From positions 1 through 64,000 of the forward strand of contig CAZKMA010000013.1 in assembly GCA_964553615.1 (NCBI GenBank): a stretch of 64,000 nt of DNA, in the 5' to 3' direction. The DNA is from DATKUC01 sp964553615. Lineage in GTDB: Bacteria; Spirochaetota; Spirochaetia; DSM-27196; DATKUC01. The position numbers and the translations under genes are program-made. Under the pieces are notes generated by a model that had not been told where the DNA came from, ran no database searches, and saw only the letters and a program-made list of their open reading frames with translations. Numbering within the stretch: position 1 is the stretch's first letter; each line of letters starts with the position of its first letter. This document shows positions 51,101 through 60,244 of this stretch, piece after piece.

Positions 51101-53629
51101 ATGTTCAAAGGTTTGACACAGCGAGCACAAAAAGTGCTCACCATACTCGCGCAAGATGAGGCCAAGCGCTTTCACTCGGATCAACTTCTCCCCGAACATA
51201 TCATGCTCGCCCTGTTGAAAGAGGGTGGTGGGCTCGGGTACAAGGCGCTGCAGAAAGTCATGATAGACCCTGCGAAGATGCAGTTCGAGATCGAAAAGGC
51301 AATTCCACGGAAGCGCGGAGGGTTCATCCTCGGCGATGTTCCTCCGTCACCTCGCGGACGAAAGGTACTCGAGGATTCGGCGGAAGAGGCAAGAAATCTC
51401 GGTCATGAGTACATAGGGACCGAACACCTGTTACTCGCATGTTCACGGGAGCCTGACAGCGAGACCATCGGGTATCTTGCGAAACACAATGTCACCGTTG
51501 ACATGCTGCGTGAGATAGTTGCCGAGTTGTCCGGCAGTTCGGGCGGTGGGTCCGGCGCATCCGGACGTTTCCAGCAGGGACAGTCCAGCAAGAAGAAAAC
51601 CCTGAGCGGTCAGTCTGCAAAGAAGACGACGCCCACGCTCGACGAGTTCTCCCGGGACCTCACCGAACTCGCCCGCGCCGACAAGCTCGATCCGGTGGTT
51701 GGTCGTGAAAAAGAGATTCAGCGCGTTATTCAGATACTCGCACGAAGAACGAAGAACAATCCTGTGCTCATCGGGGAGCCCGGGGTGGGAAAGACCGCCA
51801 TTGTCGAAGGCCTTGCCCAGAAGATCATCGATGGAACGGCTCCCGAGGTTCTGCTTGGAAGGCGTGTCCTGACGCTCGACCTCGCCTCGCTCATTGCGGG
51901 CACCAAATACCGGGGTGAGTTCGAAGAACGGCTGAAACGGGTCATGAAAGAGATCATGAATGCCGCCAACGTCATACTCTTCATCGATGAACTTCACACC
52001 ATTATTGGAGCCGGTGGGGCGGAAGGTGCCATCGATGCGTCCAACATGCTCAAGCCGGCGCTCTCCCGTGGCGAAATTCAGTGTATCGGCGCCACGACGC
52101 TGAACGAGTACAAGAAATACATCGAAAAGGATGCGGCGCTCGAGCGACGATTTCAGACCATATTCGTGAATGAGCCGAGCGTAGCCGAGACTATTGAGAT
52201 CCTCAAAGGCATCAAACCGAGGTACGAAGACCACCACAATGTCTCCTATACTCCCGGCGCAATAGAATTGTCGGCCATGCTTTCCCGACGGTACATTACC
52301 GAACGTTTTCTGCCGGACAAGGCTATCGATCTCATCGACGAGGCCGGAGCCCGCAAGCGAATATCCAACAGCGTACGTCCGGCCGAGCTCGCGGAGCTCG
52401 AGACGGAGATTGAACGGTTGAACCACGAGAAGCTCGCGCTCGTAAACTCGCAGAACTATGAGCGTGCCGCTGCGGTGCGCGACCAGGTCCGCGAACTGCG
52501 GACTCGGGTTGAAGAGATGAAGAGCGAGTGGAAGGTTACGCTGAAGACCGAACACAACGTTGTGGACGCCGAGGACATTCAGTTCGTCATCTCTGAGATA
52601 ACCGGCATTCCGCTGTCGCGGATTGCGCAGAGCGAGAGCGACAAGCTGCTGCAGATCGAGCACGAGCTGCACAAGAAAGTCATTGCGCAGGAAGAGGCAA
52701 TAAGCGTCATTGCCTCTTCAATTCGCCGTTCGCGAACCGGACTGAGCTCACCGAACAGGCCTATGGGGTCGTTTATCTTTCTTGGTCCGACCGGGGTTGG
52801 AAAGACGCTTCTTGCAAAGACGCTCGCTGAGTTTCTCTTCGGGAACAGCGAGGCGCTTGTGCGCATAGACATGTCGGATTTCATGGAGAAGCACAATGTC
52901 TCACGGCTCGTGGGCGCGCCTCCGGGCTATGTCGGCTACGAAGAGGGTGGACTGCTCACCGAGAAGATTCGTCGCAGACCGTACAGCGTGGTGCTGCTCG
53001 ACGAGATCGAGAAAGCGCATCCGGATGTGTTCAACATCCTGCTCCAGGTACTCGAGGAAGGGCAACTGCAGGATAACCTCGGCCACACCGTGAGCTTCAG
53101 AAACACGGTTCTCATAATGACCTCCAACGCCGGAGCCCGTGAGATTACCCGGGAGTCCATGGTGGGATTTCAGCCTGCGGATGGGGTACTCGAATACCGG
53201 GATATCAAGGCGAGCGCAATGAACGAGCTGCGGAAGATCTTTCGCCCCGAGTTCATAAACCGTGTGGATGAGGTGGTGGTATTCCACAGCCTTTCGAAGA
53301 AAGAGGTGCGGGAGATTGTCGACATTCTTCTCGGCGATGTCCAGACTCGCCTCGCGGAACGCGAAATAGTGCTCGAGGTAAAACCGTCGACCAAGGAATA
53401 TCTGATCGATCATGGTTATGACGTGAAGTTCGGGGCGCGTCCGCTTCGCCGGGTCATTCAGCGGGAAATCGAAGATCCTCTTGCAACCGAAATCCTGAAG
53501 GGTCGGTTTGGCGCAGGAAGCCACGTTATTGTGGGAATGCGAAGCGGGAAGATCTCATTCCGATCCGGAGGCAGGATTGAATCCAGCGCTGCAGACGATA
53601 AGTTGCCGGTTGGAAGCATGAACAACTGA
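51101..53629 (+). CDS. clpC: ClpC-type AAA+ protease ATPase
   Basis: 842 residues from ATG 51101 (GGAGG ribosome site). Double Clp-N repeat, AAA1 Walker A GEPGVGKT (225-232) with FIDELH. The ClpC middle domain carries a UVR-like coiled coil (NYERAAAVRDQVRELR). AAA2 Walker A GPTGVGKT (562-569) with LLDEIEKAHPD. The two N-domain glutamates that bind phospho-arginine in Bacillus ClpC (E32 and E106) appear conserved (PEH and GTEH). Unfolds proteins for ClpP. Last gene of the mcs operon, ending at an intrinsic terminator. Confidence 0.95.
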   Translation: MFKGLTQRAQKVLTILAQDEAKRFHSDQLLPEHIMLALLKEGGGLGYKALQKVMIDPAKMQFEIEKAIPRKRGGFILGDVPPSPRGRKVLEDSAEEARNLGHEYIGTEHLLLACSREPDSETIGYLAKHNVTVDMLREIVAELSGSSGGGSGASGRFQQGQSSKKKTLSGQSAKKTTPTLDEFSRDLTELARADKLDPVVGREKEIQRVIQILARRTKNNPVLIGEPGVGKTAIVEGLAQKIIDGTAPEVLLGRRVLTLDLASLIAGTKYRGEFEERLKRVMKEIMNAANVILFIDELHTIIGAGGAEGAIDASNMLKPALSRGEIQCIGATTLNEYKKYIEKDAALERRFQTIFVNEPSVAETIEILKGIKPRYEDHHNVSYTPGAIELSAMLSRRYITERFLPDKAIDLIDEAGARKRISNSVRPAELAELETEIERLNHEKLALVNSQNYERAAAVRDQVRELRTRVEEMKSEWKVTLKTEHNVVDAEDIQFVISEITGIPLSRIAQSESDKLLQIEHELHKKVIAQEEAISVIASSIRRSRTGLSSPNRPMGSFIFLGPTGVGKTLLAKTLAEFLFGNSEALVRIDMSDFMEKHNVSRLVGAPPGYVGYEEGGLLTEKIRRRPYSVVLLDEIEKAHPDVFNILLQVLEEGQLQDNLGHTVSFRNTVLIMTSNAGAREITRESMVGFQPADGVLEYRDIKASAMNELRKIFRPEFINRVDEVVVFHSLSKKEVREIVDILLGDVQTRLAEREIVLEVKPSTKEYLIDHGYDVKFGARPLRRVIQREIEDPLATEILKGRFGAGSHVIVGMRSGKISFRSGGRIESSAADDKLPVGSMNN

Positions 53630-53660
53630 GACCGGCTGGAAGATTCAGGAGAGAAATACG

Positions 53661-53692
53661 CGGGCACCGGGAAACCGGGGCCCGTTTTCTTT
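53661..53692 (+). terminator. intrinsic terminator of the mcsA-mcsB-clpC operon
   Basis: Stem arms 53661-53670 and 53675-53684 (CGGGCACCGG with CCGGGGCCCG, one mismatch), loop GAAA, then TTTTCTTT. Sits 31 bp after the clpC stop and does not have a T-run on the other strand. Confidence 0.88.
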
Positions 53693-53699
53693 AGGAGAG

Positions 53700-54614
53700 C
53701 TATTTTACCAGCTCTGTTCCGCCGAGTTGACGATATGCGTAGACGATGTTGGAGAGTGCATCCATCTGGTCCCGGGTTACCAGGCGGGTGACGGAGCCCG
53801 TAATTCCATCCATAACGATCTCGGGGAATGCGGTGTCTGCGTTGTTCAGGATCAGACCGAGAGCTGCTCGAATGGTCTTTGCATCCGTGGTGGTGAAAGC
53901 TTCCACCTTGAAACGGTTGCTGCGGTACCAGTCTGATTGCAGTCCGTCAACCTTCTGCTTTAGCAACGATGAGCCACGTTTCAGTTCGATGCTGCGCGTC
54001 ATGAACGGTTGTTCACTATCGGGGTATCGGTACTGAACGGTGAGCTCGAGGATCGGTGGTTTGGCCGTCGGGTCCGCGATGGAGAGGTAGATACCGCTGC
54101 CTGTGGACGCATTGGCGCGGGCATCCACCAGGCTTTCCCGCCCCGCAAAATCCGTCGTGGATACGACCATTGTATCATCAGTGAATGACTGGCTGGATGA
54201 AAAGACTGCAGAATCGGCGTTCTGCCCGGCCATGAGCTCTCGAGGAGTCGATTTCCGGGCATACGCAATCTGGTTCAGGACCCGTAGGAGACTGTCATAT
54301 TTCTTCTGCAGGGCACTGCCTTCTTCAGTGAGCTGCGCGTTGAGCTTCTGGATCCGCGTCAACTCCGCCTGGACGGCGGCGAGTTCCGATGTCCTATCGG
54401 CGAGTTCCGATACTTTATCGGCGAGTTCCGATTGCAGCTTGCCCAGGCTCGGACCCGGGGTGGAGGCCGATTCCCGCGTGGGTGCGGCCGCCTCGGAGGT
54501 GGTCTCTTTCTTCTGCGTAGATGCACAGCCGCCGAGCAGCAGCAATGTCGAGATCAGGGCCGCGCACATGATGAGATGTGCGTAAAACTGGCTTCGGAAG
54601 GTTCGACCGTTCAT
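53700..54614 (-). CDS. coiled-coil lipoprotein
   Basis: 304 residues from ATG 54614. Lipobox LLGGC after a hydrophobic signal (LIMCAALISTLLLLGG). Then a Ser/Thr/Glu linker and a coiled coil (about 55-105) with three tandem SELA heptads. A globular C-terminal domain of about 180 residues follows (for example GSGIYLSIADPTAKPPILELTVQYRYPDS, split here by normal strand breaks), not recognised. Predicted membrane-anchored periplasmic or surface protein. The frame is open well upstream of 54614, but the lipoprotein signal and promoter fix this start. Confidence 0.78.
   Translation of the reverse strand: MNGRTFRSQFYAHLIMCAALISTLLLLGGCASTQKKETTSEAAAPTRESASTPGPSLGKLQSELADKVSELADRTSELAAVQAELTRIQKLNAQLTEEGSALQKKYDSLLRVLNQIAYARKSTPRELMAGQNADSAVFSSSQSFTDDTMVVSTTDFAGRESLVDARANASTGSGIYLSIADPTAKPPILELTVQYRYPDSEQPFMTRSIELKRGSSLLKQKVDGLQSDWYRSNRFKVEAFTTTDAKTIRAALGLILNNADTAFPEIVMDGITGSVTRLVTRDQMDALSNIVYAYRQLGGTELVK
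54379..54435 (-). repeat. 21-bp tandem repeat coding SELA heptads
   Basis: Two full and one partial 21-bp unit, each containing GCGAGTTCCGAT on the plus strand, encode consecutive seven-residue SELA-containing heptads in the lipoprotein coiled coil. Copy number could vary by slippage. Confidence 0.75.
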
Positions 54615-54627
54615 ACTGATACACCAC

Positions 54628-54656
54628 ATTCTGCGCGAAAAGCAGTGAAATGGCAA
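54628..54656 (-). promoter_or_regulatory. promoter of the coiled-coil lipoprotein
   Basis: Minus strand TTGCCA (54651-54656), 17 bp, CAGAAT (54628-54633), 13 bp before the ATG; no Shine-Dalgarno, so a very short leader. Confidence 0.45.
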
Positions 54657-54681
54657 GAAGATTTGTCCCATCCTGCACCCT

Positions 54682-54710
54682 TTGTCATGAGCCTGCCAAT
54701 ATGCTACATT
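54682..54710 (+). promoter_or_regulatory. extended -10 promoter of parE-parC
   Basis: TTGTCA (54682-54687), 17 bp, TACATT (54705-54710), preceded by TGC as an extended -10. The predicted leader before the parE ATG at 54821 is about 105 nt. Confidence 0.6.
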
Positions 54711-54820
54711 GAGGCTACGCAAAAAATTAGCGATTCGGGAGGGGATCGCTTCCGCTCTCCGGTGCTCGAGAGCCCTGTCCTCACCCCCTCGCCCGGATCT
54801 CAAGAGAACATCGGACGGCA

Positions 54821-56617
54821 ATGGCAACGAAATCGACCAACTACGACGAAAGCAAGATAAAGACGCTGTCTTCACTCGAGCATATCCGGCTCCGGACCGG
54901 TATGTATATCGGGCGTCTCGGTGACGGTTCCAACCTGGACGACGGGGTGTACATACTCCTCAAAGAGGTAATCGACAACAGCGTGGACGAGTTCATCATG
55001 GGCTTCGGAGACCGGATTACCGTATCGATTTCCGATGCACAGATAACAGTCCGGGATCTTGGACGCGGGATACCGCTTGGCAAGGTAATCGAGTGCGTCT
55101 CCATCATCAACACCGGCGCAAAGTATAACGACGACGTGTTTCAGTTCAGTGTCGGCCTGAACGGCGTGGGAACGAAGGCGGTAAATGCGCTGTCCTCGCA
55201 TTTCCGCGTAGTATCGTACCGGGACGGGCAATTCTTCGAGGCGTTGTTCGAGAAAGGCGTTCTCATAAAGTCGCGAAAGGGGAAGGTCTCTCGAAAGCCG
55301 AACGGGACGGAGGTCGTGTTTACGCCCGACCCTGAGATTTTCGGGGACTATTCCTACAATTTCGAGTTTATAGAGCAGCGGTTGTGGAACTACGCATACC
55401 TGAACAGCGGGCTCGTGCTTGATCTCGGCGGGAAGGAGTTTCGGTCCGAGAGAGGTCTCTACGATCTGCTTCAGGCCGAAGTCGGCGAATCCATTCTCTA
55501 CGACATCGGCTACTCCAAGGGGCAATTCCTCGAGTTCGCTTTCACTCATACGTCCAATTACGGCGAGACCTTTTTCTCATTTGTAAACGGACAGTACACG
55601 AGCGACGGCGGAACTCATCAGAGTGCTTTTCGCGAGGGGTTTCTGAAAGGGGTCAACGAGTACTTCAACAAGAATTACTCGGGAGTCGACGTCCGGGAAG
55701 GAATAGCGGGAGCCGTTGCCATAAAACTGAAATCTCCGGTATTCGAGAGCCAGACAAAAAATAAACTGGGGAATACAGAGATCCGCAGCTGGATAGTGAA
55801 CGAAACGAAGTCCGGGGTGGTCGAGTTCCTGTCCCGCAATGAGAAGGCGGCAAGAAGGCTTGTCGACAAGATCGCGAACAACGAGCGTTTGCGAAAAGAG
55901 TTGAATGCGGTCAAGACCCAGGCGCGGGAAGCGGCCAAGAAGATTGCACTGAAGATTCCGAATCTGAAGGACTGCAAGAACCATCTGGAAGATGGAACAA
56001 AGGGAGAGAATTCAACCATCTTCATCACCGAGGGGCTATCTGCTTCCGGTTCAATGGTTTCTTCGCGGGACGTCTACACTCAGGCCATTTTCAGCCTTCG
56101 GGGCAAGCCGCAGAACATGTACGCCCGAAAGCGGGCAGACATCTACAAGAATGAAGAGCTGTATAACATGATGATGGCTCTCGGCATCGAAAATAATGTG
56201 GAAGGGCTCCGTTACGGACGCATTGTCATTGCAACAGATGCGGACCATGACGGTTTCCACATCCGCAATCTGTTGCTCACGTTCTTCCTTACTTACTTCG
56301 AAGAGATCGTGGTTGCGGGGAGGCTGTACATTCTCGAGACTCCGCTCTTTCGCGTGCGAAACAAACGGGAGACTCGATACTGCTACAGTAACAAGGAACG
56401 TGATGTATCCATAAAGGCAATTGCAGGAGCCGAGGTAACCCGGTTCAAGGGGCTTGGAGAGATCTCCCCGAAAGAGTTCGGCCAGTTCATAGGGCCGGAC
56501 ATCCGGCTGGTACGCGTGAATATAAAATCGATCAAGGAGATCCCCGACACCCTCGGGTTCTATATGGGCAAAAATACTCCGGAGCGTCGCGAGTTCATAA
56601 TGGAGAACCTTATCTGA
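54821..56617 (+). CDS. parE: topoisomerase IV subunit B / gyrase B-like
   Basis: 598 residues, short type IIA B subunit without the GyrB-specific insert. GHKL ATPase: EVIDNSVDE (N-box), LGRGIPLG and the GLNGVGTKAVNAL loop. TOPRIM: FITEGLSASGS and the metal motif DADHDGFH. The pair with the adjacent A subunit, plus the length, favour ParE over GyrB, but without the chromosome context either is possible. No strong Shine-Dalgarno; ATG 54821 taken because MATKSTNYDESKIKTL fits the family start. Confidence 0.88.
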   Translation: MATKSTNYDESKIKTLSSLEHIRLRTGMYIGRLGDGSNLDDGVYILLKEVIDNSVDEFIMGFGDRITVSISDAQITVRDLGRGIPLGKVIECVSIINTGAKYNDDVFQFSVGLNGVGTKAVNALSSHFRVVSYRDGQFFEALFEKGVLIKSRKGKVSRKPNGTEVVFTPDPEIFGDYSYNFEFIEQRLWNYAYLNSGLVLDLGGKEFRSERGLYDLLQAEVGESILYDIGYSKGQFLEFAFTHTSNYGETFFSFVNGQYTSDGGTHQSAFREGFLKGVNEYFNKNYSGVDVREGIAGAVAIKLKSPVFESQTKNKLGNTEIRSWIVNETKSGVVEFLSRNEKAARRLVDKIANNERLRKELNAVKTQAREAAKKIALKIPNLKDCKNHLEDGTKGENSTIFITEGLSASGSMVSSRDVYTQAIFSLRGKPQNMYARKRADIYKNEELYNMMMALGIENNVEGLRYGRIVIATDADHDGFHIRNLLLTFFLTYFEEIVVAGRLYILETPLFRVRNKRETRYCYSNKERDVSIKAIAGAEVTRFKGLGEISPKEFGQFIGPDIRLVRVNIKSIKEIPDTLGFYMGKNTPERREFIMENLI

Positions 56618-56618
56618 A

Positions 56619-58916
56619 ATGGCCTACGTAAATACGCTGTTCAACTCCAACTTCCTCGAATACGCATCCTACGTCATAAAAGATCGTGCAATTCCGCACA
56701 TCGATGACGGGCTCAAACCCGTCCAGCGACGCATTCTTCACAGCCTCTTTGAAATGGACGACGGCAAGTTCCACAAGGTGGCCAACGTCGTGGGCGCGTG
56801 CATGAAGTACCACCCGCATGGAGACCAGGCAATCTATGATGCGCTCGTAAATCTTGCGAACAAAGAGCTTCTGATAGACCGGCAGGGGAATTTCGGAAAC
56901 ATCTTCACGGGAGACCAGGCCTCGGCGTCGCGGTACATCGAATGCCGTATTACTCCTTTCGCAAAGGAGATTCTGTACAATCCGGAAATTACCGATTTTG
57001 AAGATTCTTATGACAGCCGGAATCGGGAGCCGGTCGTCTTTCCGGCAAAGGTACCGCTGGTCCTTGTGCTCGGTGCCGAGGGTATTGCGGTTGGAATGGC
57101 AACCAGGATTCTTCCGCACAACATCGTTGAAGTGCTCGGAGCGGTGAAGGCGGCACTCCAGGGAAAGTCGTTCCAGTTGTTTCCCGATTTTCTGACGGGC
57201 GGGCTCATGGACGTCTCGGACTACCAGGATGGAACCGGGAAGGTGCTCGTTCGCGCAAAGCTGGATACTTCCGATCCCAAGCGAATTCTGATTCGCGATA
57301 TTCCGTTCGGGACTACCACTGAGAGCCTGATTAACTCAATCGAGACAGCCGTCAGGCGCAACAAAATCAAAGTACAAAGCATCAACGACTTTACCACCGA
57401 GAACGTCGAAATCGAGATCAAGCTGGCCCGCGGCGTCTACGCCCAGGATGTGGTGGATGCTCTTTATGCCTTCACCGATTGTGAAACTTCGATAAGCTGT
57501 AACCTCCTCATCATTCGGGACCACAATCCCGTTTCCATGACGGTGACGGAAGTCATTCAATACCATGCGGGACAGCTGGTAAAAGTTCTCCGTGCCGAGC
57601 TCGAACTGGAAAAGCGACAGCTTGCCGATCGGCTCCATGCGCGCACGCTCGAGCGCATCTTCATTGAAGAGCGCATCTACAAACGAATCGAAGAGATGGA
57701 AACGCAGCAGAAGGTTGGCCAGGCGGTTCTGGATGGCTTTGTCCCGTTTCAGGCACAGATTCAGCGCGAGGTTACGCTGGATGATGTGGAACGGCTGCTG
57801 AAGATTCCCATCCGCAGGATTTCACTGTACGACATAAACCGGGCTCGCGAGGAAATGGCCCAGATCCGGGCACGGCTGAAAGAGATAGCCCATCATCTGA
57901 AGCACCTCACCGAATACGCAATCTCCTTTCTGGATAAGCTGACGAAAGGACTCCCGGGCTCTTTCGAGCGAAAAACCCGGGTGGTCTCCTTTCAGAAGGT
58001 CGATGCGCGTGAGGTTGCGCAGCGAAATCTTACTCTTCGATATGATCCGGCTACCGGATACCTGGGCACCGAGGTCGCGAGCGGAAAGCCGCTGTTCGAC
58101 GTATCGGAGTTTGACCGGGTTCTCATTATGCGCAAGACGGGCATCTACTCGGTTACCAACGTTCCGGAACGGCTCTTCGTTGACAAGGGTATGCTCGCAT
58201 GCGGGCTTGCCGACAAGGAAGTACTTGCCGAACGGGTGTTCAGCGTGCTCTACCGGAAGGACGATACCGGACATGCTTACCTGAAGCGATGCAAGATAGA
58301 GCAGTATATACTCGAAAAGAACTACACCATTGTTCCGGAGGGCTGTACGCCCGTTTCGGTGACGACCAAGCAGGATGTTGGTGCGGAACTGACCTTCGCC
58401 CCCGGAAAACGAGCGCGCAAGAGTTCAGTGGAGCTTTTCAGAGTTTCCGAGTACGCGGTCAAGGGTCTGAAGGCCGCAGGCGTCCGGTTGTCCACCAAGA
58501 TCATGGAACATGGCCACTTCGTTTCTCTGGATAAACGGCGAGCACCTCGGGCGGTGAAAGACAGCGTCGGGTCGGCGGGGACGACTGCCGCGAAGCCTGC
58601 CGGGAATCTTCCCGGGAAGCCTGCCGGGAACCTTCCCGGGAAACCGGCCGGGAAGTCCACCCCGAGCGCTGCATCTTCAACTTCCGCAAAAAAGCCGGGC
58701 AAGGGGGCTGACGGTAAGCCCGCGGGTGGAAAGTCTGCTTCGACCCCAAAGGCCGGCGCGAAACCGAAGAAGCCGGCAACCGGATCAAAGAAGACAAAGA
58801 CATCCAAGTCCGGCGGCACGTCCGGAAAACAGCCGAAAAAAGCCGGAGCGAATGGCGCGGCCGAAAAGAAGTCGGCAAGCAAGGGTTCCAGCCGGAAATC
58901 GCCGAAGAGCAAATAG
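56619..58916 (+). CDS. parC: topoisomerase IV subunit A with lysine-rich tail
   Basis: 765 residues; starts one base after the parE stop. Breakage-rejoining domain with GLKPVQRRIL and the catalytic tyrosine Y106 in ASASRYIECR. Tower and coiled-coil region follow, then a shortened beta region rather than a full GyrA-type pinwheel. Residues 646-765 are a low-complexity tail rich in Lys, Ala, Pro, Ser and Gly (27 Lys, only 3 acidic), like histone H1 or bacterial HU tails, starting with 8-residue KPAGNLPG repeats. Likely binds DNA nonspecifically. Core assignment firm. Confidence 0.9.
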   Translation: MAYVNTLFNSNFLEYASYVIKDRAIPHIDDGLKPVQRRILHSLFEMDDGKFHKVANVVGACMKYHPHGDQAIYDALVNLANKELLIDRQGNFGNIFTGDQASASRYIECRITPFAKEILYNPEITDFEDSYDSRNREPVVFPAKVPLVLVLGAEGIAVGMATRILPHNIVEVLGAVKAALQGKSFQLFPDFLTGGLMDVSDYQDGTGKVLVRAKLDTSDPKRILIRDIPFGTTTESLINSIETAVRRNKIKVQSINDFTTENVEIEIKLARGVYAQDVVDALYAFTDCETSISCNLLIIRDHNPVSMTVTEVIQYHAGQLVKVLRAELELEKRQLADRLHARTLERIFIEERIYKRIEEMETQQKVGQAVLDGFVPFQAQIQREVTLDDVERLLKIPIRRISLYDINRAREEMAQIRARLKEIAHHLKHLTEYAISFLDKLTKGLPGSFERKTRVVSFQKVDAREVAQRNLTLRYDPATGYLGTEVASGKPLFDVSEFDRVLIMRKTGIYSVTNVPERLFVDKGMLACGLADKEVLAERVFSVLYRKDDTGHAYLKRCKIEQYILEKNYTIVPEGCTPVSVTTKQDVGAELTFAPGKRARKSSVELFRVSEYAVKGLKAAGVRLSTKIMEHGHFVSLDKRRAPRAVKDSVGSAGTTAAKPAGNLPGKPAGNLPGKPAGKSTPSAASSTSAKKPGKGADGKPAGGKSASTPKAGAKPKKPATGSKKTKTSKSGGTSGKQPKKAGANGAAEKKSASKGSSRKSPKSK
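58593..58655 (+). repeat. 24-bp tandem repeat in parC tail
   Basis: Two full 24-bp units and a 15-bp part encode KPAGNLPG repeats. Each unit carries a CTTCCCGGGAA-like palindrome, making the region prone to hairpins and slippage. Confidence 0.7.
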
Positions 58917-58920
58917 CGAA

Positions 58921-58942
58921 TCCCCGCGGAGGGACTTTTCTT
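58921..58942 (+). terminator. weak terminator-like hairpin after parC
   Basis: TCCC-CGCGGA-GGGA stem-loop (4 bp) followed by CTTTTCTT. The T-run runs into the -35 box of the next promoter. Stem is short, so efficiency is doubtful. Confidence 0.3.
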
Positions 58943-58969
58943 GCGTTTTCGCCGGACAGCCGCTATACT
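58941..58969 (+). promoter_or_regulatory. promoter of the Gfo/Idh-isomerase operon
   Basis: TTGCGT (58941-58946), 17 bp, TATACT (58964-58969). The leader of about 75 nt contains an inverted repeat. Confidence 0.6.
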
Positions 58970-58989
58970 CATTGACGCACGAGCAGTGA

Positions 58990-59015
58990 ACAGTTCCGGC
59001 AATATGTGTGCCGGA
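58990..59015 (+). promoter_or_regulatory. candidate operator/hairpin in the sugar operon leader
   Basis: Perfect 7-bp arms TCCGGCA (58995-59001) and TGCCGGA (59009-59015) with 7 bp between. The 10-mer ACAGTTCCGG (58990-58999) recurs inside the promoter of the epimerase gene at 63507-63516, so this may be a site for the LacI-type regulator encoded nearby. It could alternatively form an RNA hairpin. Confidence 0.4.
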
Positions 59016-59050
59016 CGGGACTGCCCGCGGCGGAAAGGAGAGGCAAGGCT

Positions 59051-60244
59051 ATGATCGAAGCGAGCAAAGGCGACGGCGCGGCTTCCCGGCTCACGTACGG
59101 AATGGTAGGTGGCGGCGAAGGGGCGTTCATCGGTGAAGTTCATCGGAAGGCTATTGCGCTCGACGGTAAGGCAACCATTGCCGCGGGAAGTTTTTCGCGG
59201 GAGTTCGGGAAGACGCGCTCCACCGGAGCTGCGCTTGGAATTCCAGAGGATCGCCTGTATCAGGATTTCAATGAGATGGCGAGGAAAGAGGCTCAGCGGG
59301 CCGATCCGGTCGACTTCGTGGTCATTGTCACGCCGAACTACCTCCATTTCCCGATAGCAAAGGCGTTCCTGGAGAACGGAATTAACGTGGTCTGCGACAA
59401 GCCCCTCGTGTTGAGCTCTGTCGAGGCGAAAGAGCTTCAGCGTCTCGTTGAAGCCAGGGATCTTCTTTTCTGCGTTACCTACACCTACACCGGTTATCCC
59501 ATGGTGAAACAGGCCCGGAAGATGGTAGAGCATGGGGATATCGGCGATATCCGGTTCGTGTCTGCCGAATACGCGCAGGAATGGCTGGCGACTCCGGTAG
59601 AGAACACCGGGCTGAAGCAGGCAGCATGGCGAACCGATCCGAAGCAGACCGGAATTGCAAACAGCGTGGGCGACATCGGAACCCATGTGGAGAATGCCGT
59701 CTCTTACATCACCGGGCTCCGGATAGAGTCTCTGTGCGCCCGTCTGGACTCGTTCGTAGAAGGCCGGACCCTCGATGACAACGCTTCGATCATGGTGAGC
59801 TACGCGGGCGGCGCAAAGGCCATGTACTGGGTTTCCCAGATAGCCATAGGTCATGACAATGATCTTCGCATCCGGATCTTTGGCACGAAGGGCTCAATTG
59901 AATGGGCTCAGGAGGATCCGAACTATCTCCGGGTCTCCTATCTGGATCGGCCGGTCGAGATCATGTCCCGCGGACGGGATAATCTGGATCCTGCGGCCGC
60001 AATGTACTCAAGAGTTCCCGCCGGACACCCGGAAGGATATTTCGAAGCATTCGCCAACGTGTACCGAGGCTTCTGCGACGCTCTTTCGAAGAGACTTCGC
60101 GGAGAGAAGCTCAACGCCGCGGATCTTGATTTCCCGGGAATAGACGCGGGCTTTTCGGGTGTGCGATTCATTGAGAAATGTGTTGAGAGCTCGCGCAGTG
60201 GAGCTTCCTGGGTCAACTTCGATGAGAAGGAGCACAAATCATGA
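59051..60244 (+). CDS. Gfo/Idh/MocA-family sugar dehydrogenase
   Basis: 397 residues from ATG 59051 (AAGGAG upstream). N-terminal Rossmann MVGGGEGAFIGEVHR and the DKPLVLS string replacing EKP, near 117; GDIGTHVENAV holds the conserved Asp and His. This subgroup typically pairs with a xylose-isomerase-like protein, as here: the next gene overlaps by ATGA. In E. coli the YcjS/YcjR pair acts on 3-keto-glucosides, a possible model, but the substrate here is unknown. Cytoplasmic. Confidence 0.9.
   Translation: MIEASKGDGAASRLTYGMVGGGEGAFIGEVHRKAIALDGKATIAAGSFSREFGKTRSTGAALGIPEDRLYQDFNEMARKEAQRADPVDFVVIVTPNYLHFPIAKAFLENGINVVCDKPLVLSSVEAKELQRLVEARDLLFCVTYTYTGYPMVKQARKMVEHGDIGDIRFVSAEYAQEWLATPVENTGLKQAAWRTDPKQTGIANSVGDIGTHVENAVSYITGLRIESLCARLDSFVEGRTLDDNASIMVSYAGGAKAMYWVSQIAIGHDNDLRIRIFGTKGSIEWAQEDPNYLRVSYLDRPVEIMSRGRDNLDPAAAMYSRVPAGHPEGYFEAFANVYRGFCDALSKRLRGEKLNAADLDFPGIDAGFSGVRFIEKCVESSRSGASWVNFDEKEHKS

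Noticed and set aside
51443..52672. Open frame of 409 codons antisense to clpC
   Set aside because: Shadow of the AAA1 coding region; no independent start signals.
54615..54875. Longer N-terminus for the coiled-coil lipoprotein
   Set aside because: Extending upstream would bury the lipoprotein signal sequence and run across the parE promoter; ATG 54614 fits the lipobox.
58593..58655. CRISPR-like direct repeats
   Set aside because: The repeats are contiguous, in frame, 24 bp without spacers, and encode KPAGNLPG units.
58322..59854. Open frame of 510 codons antisense to the parC tail and the dehydrogenase gene
   Set aside because: It spans two real genes and a promoter. The Phe/Ala/Pro-rich low complexity is the complement of the lysine-rich ParC tail.
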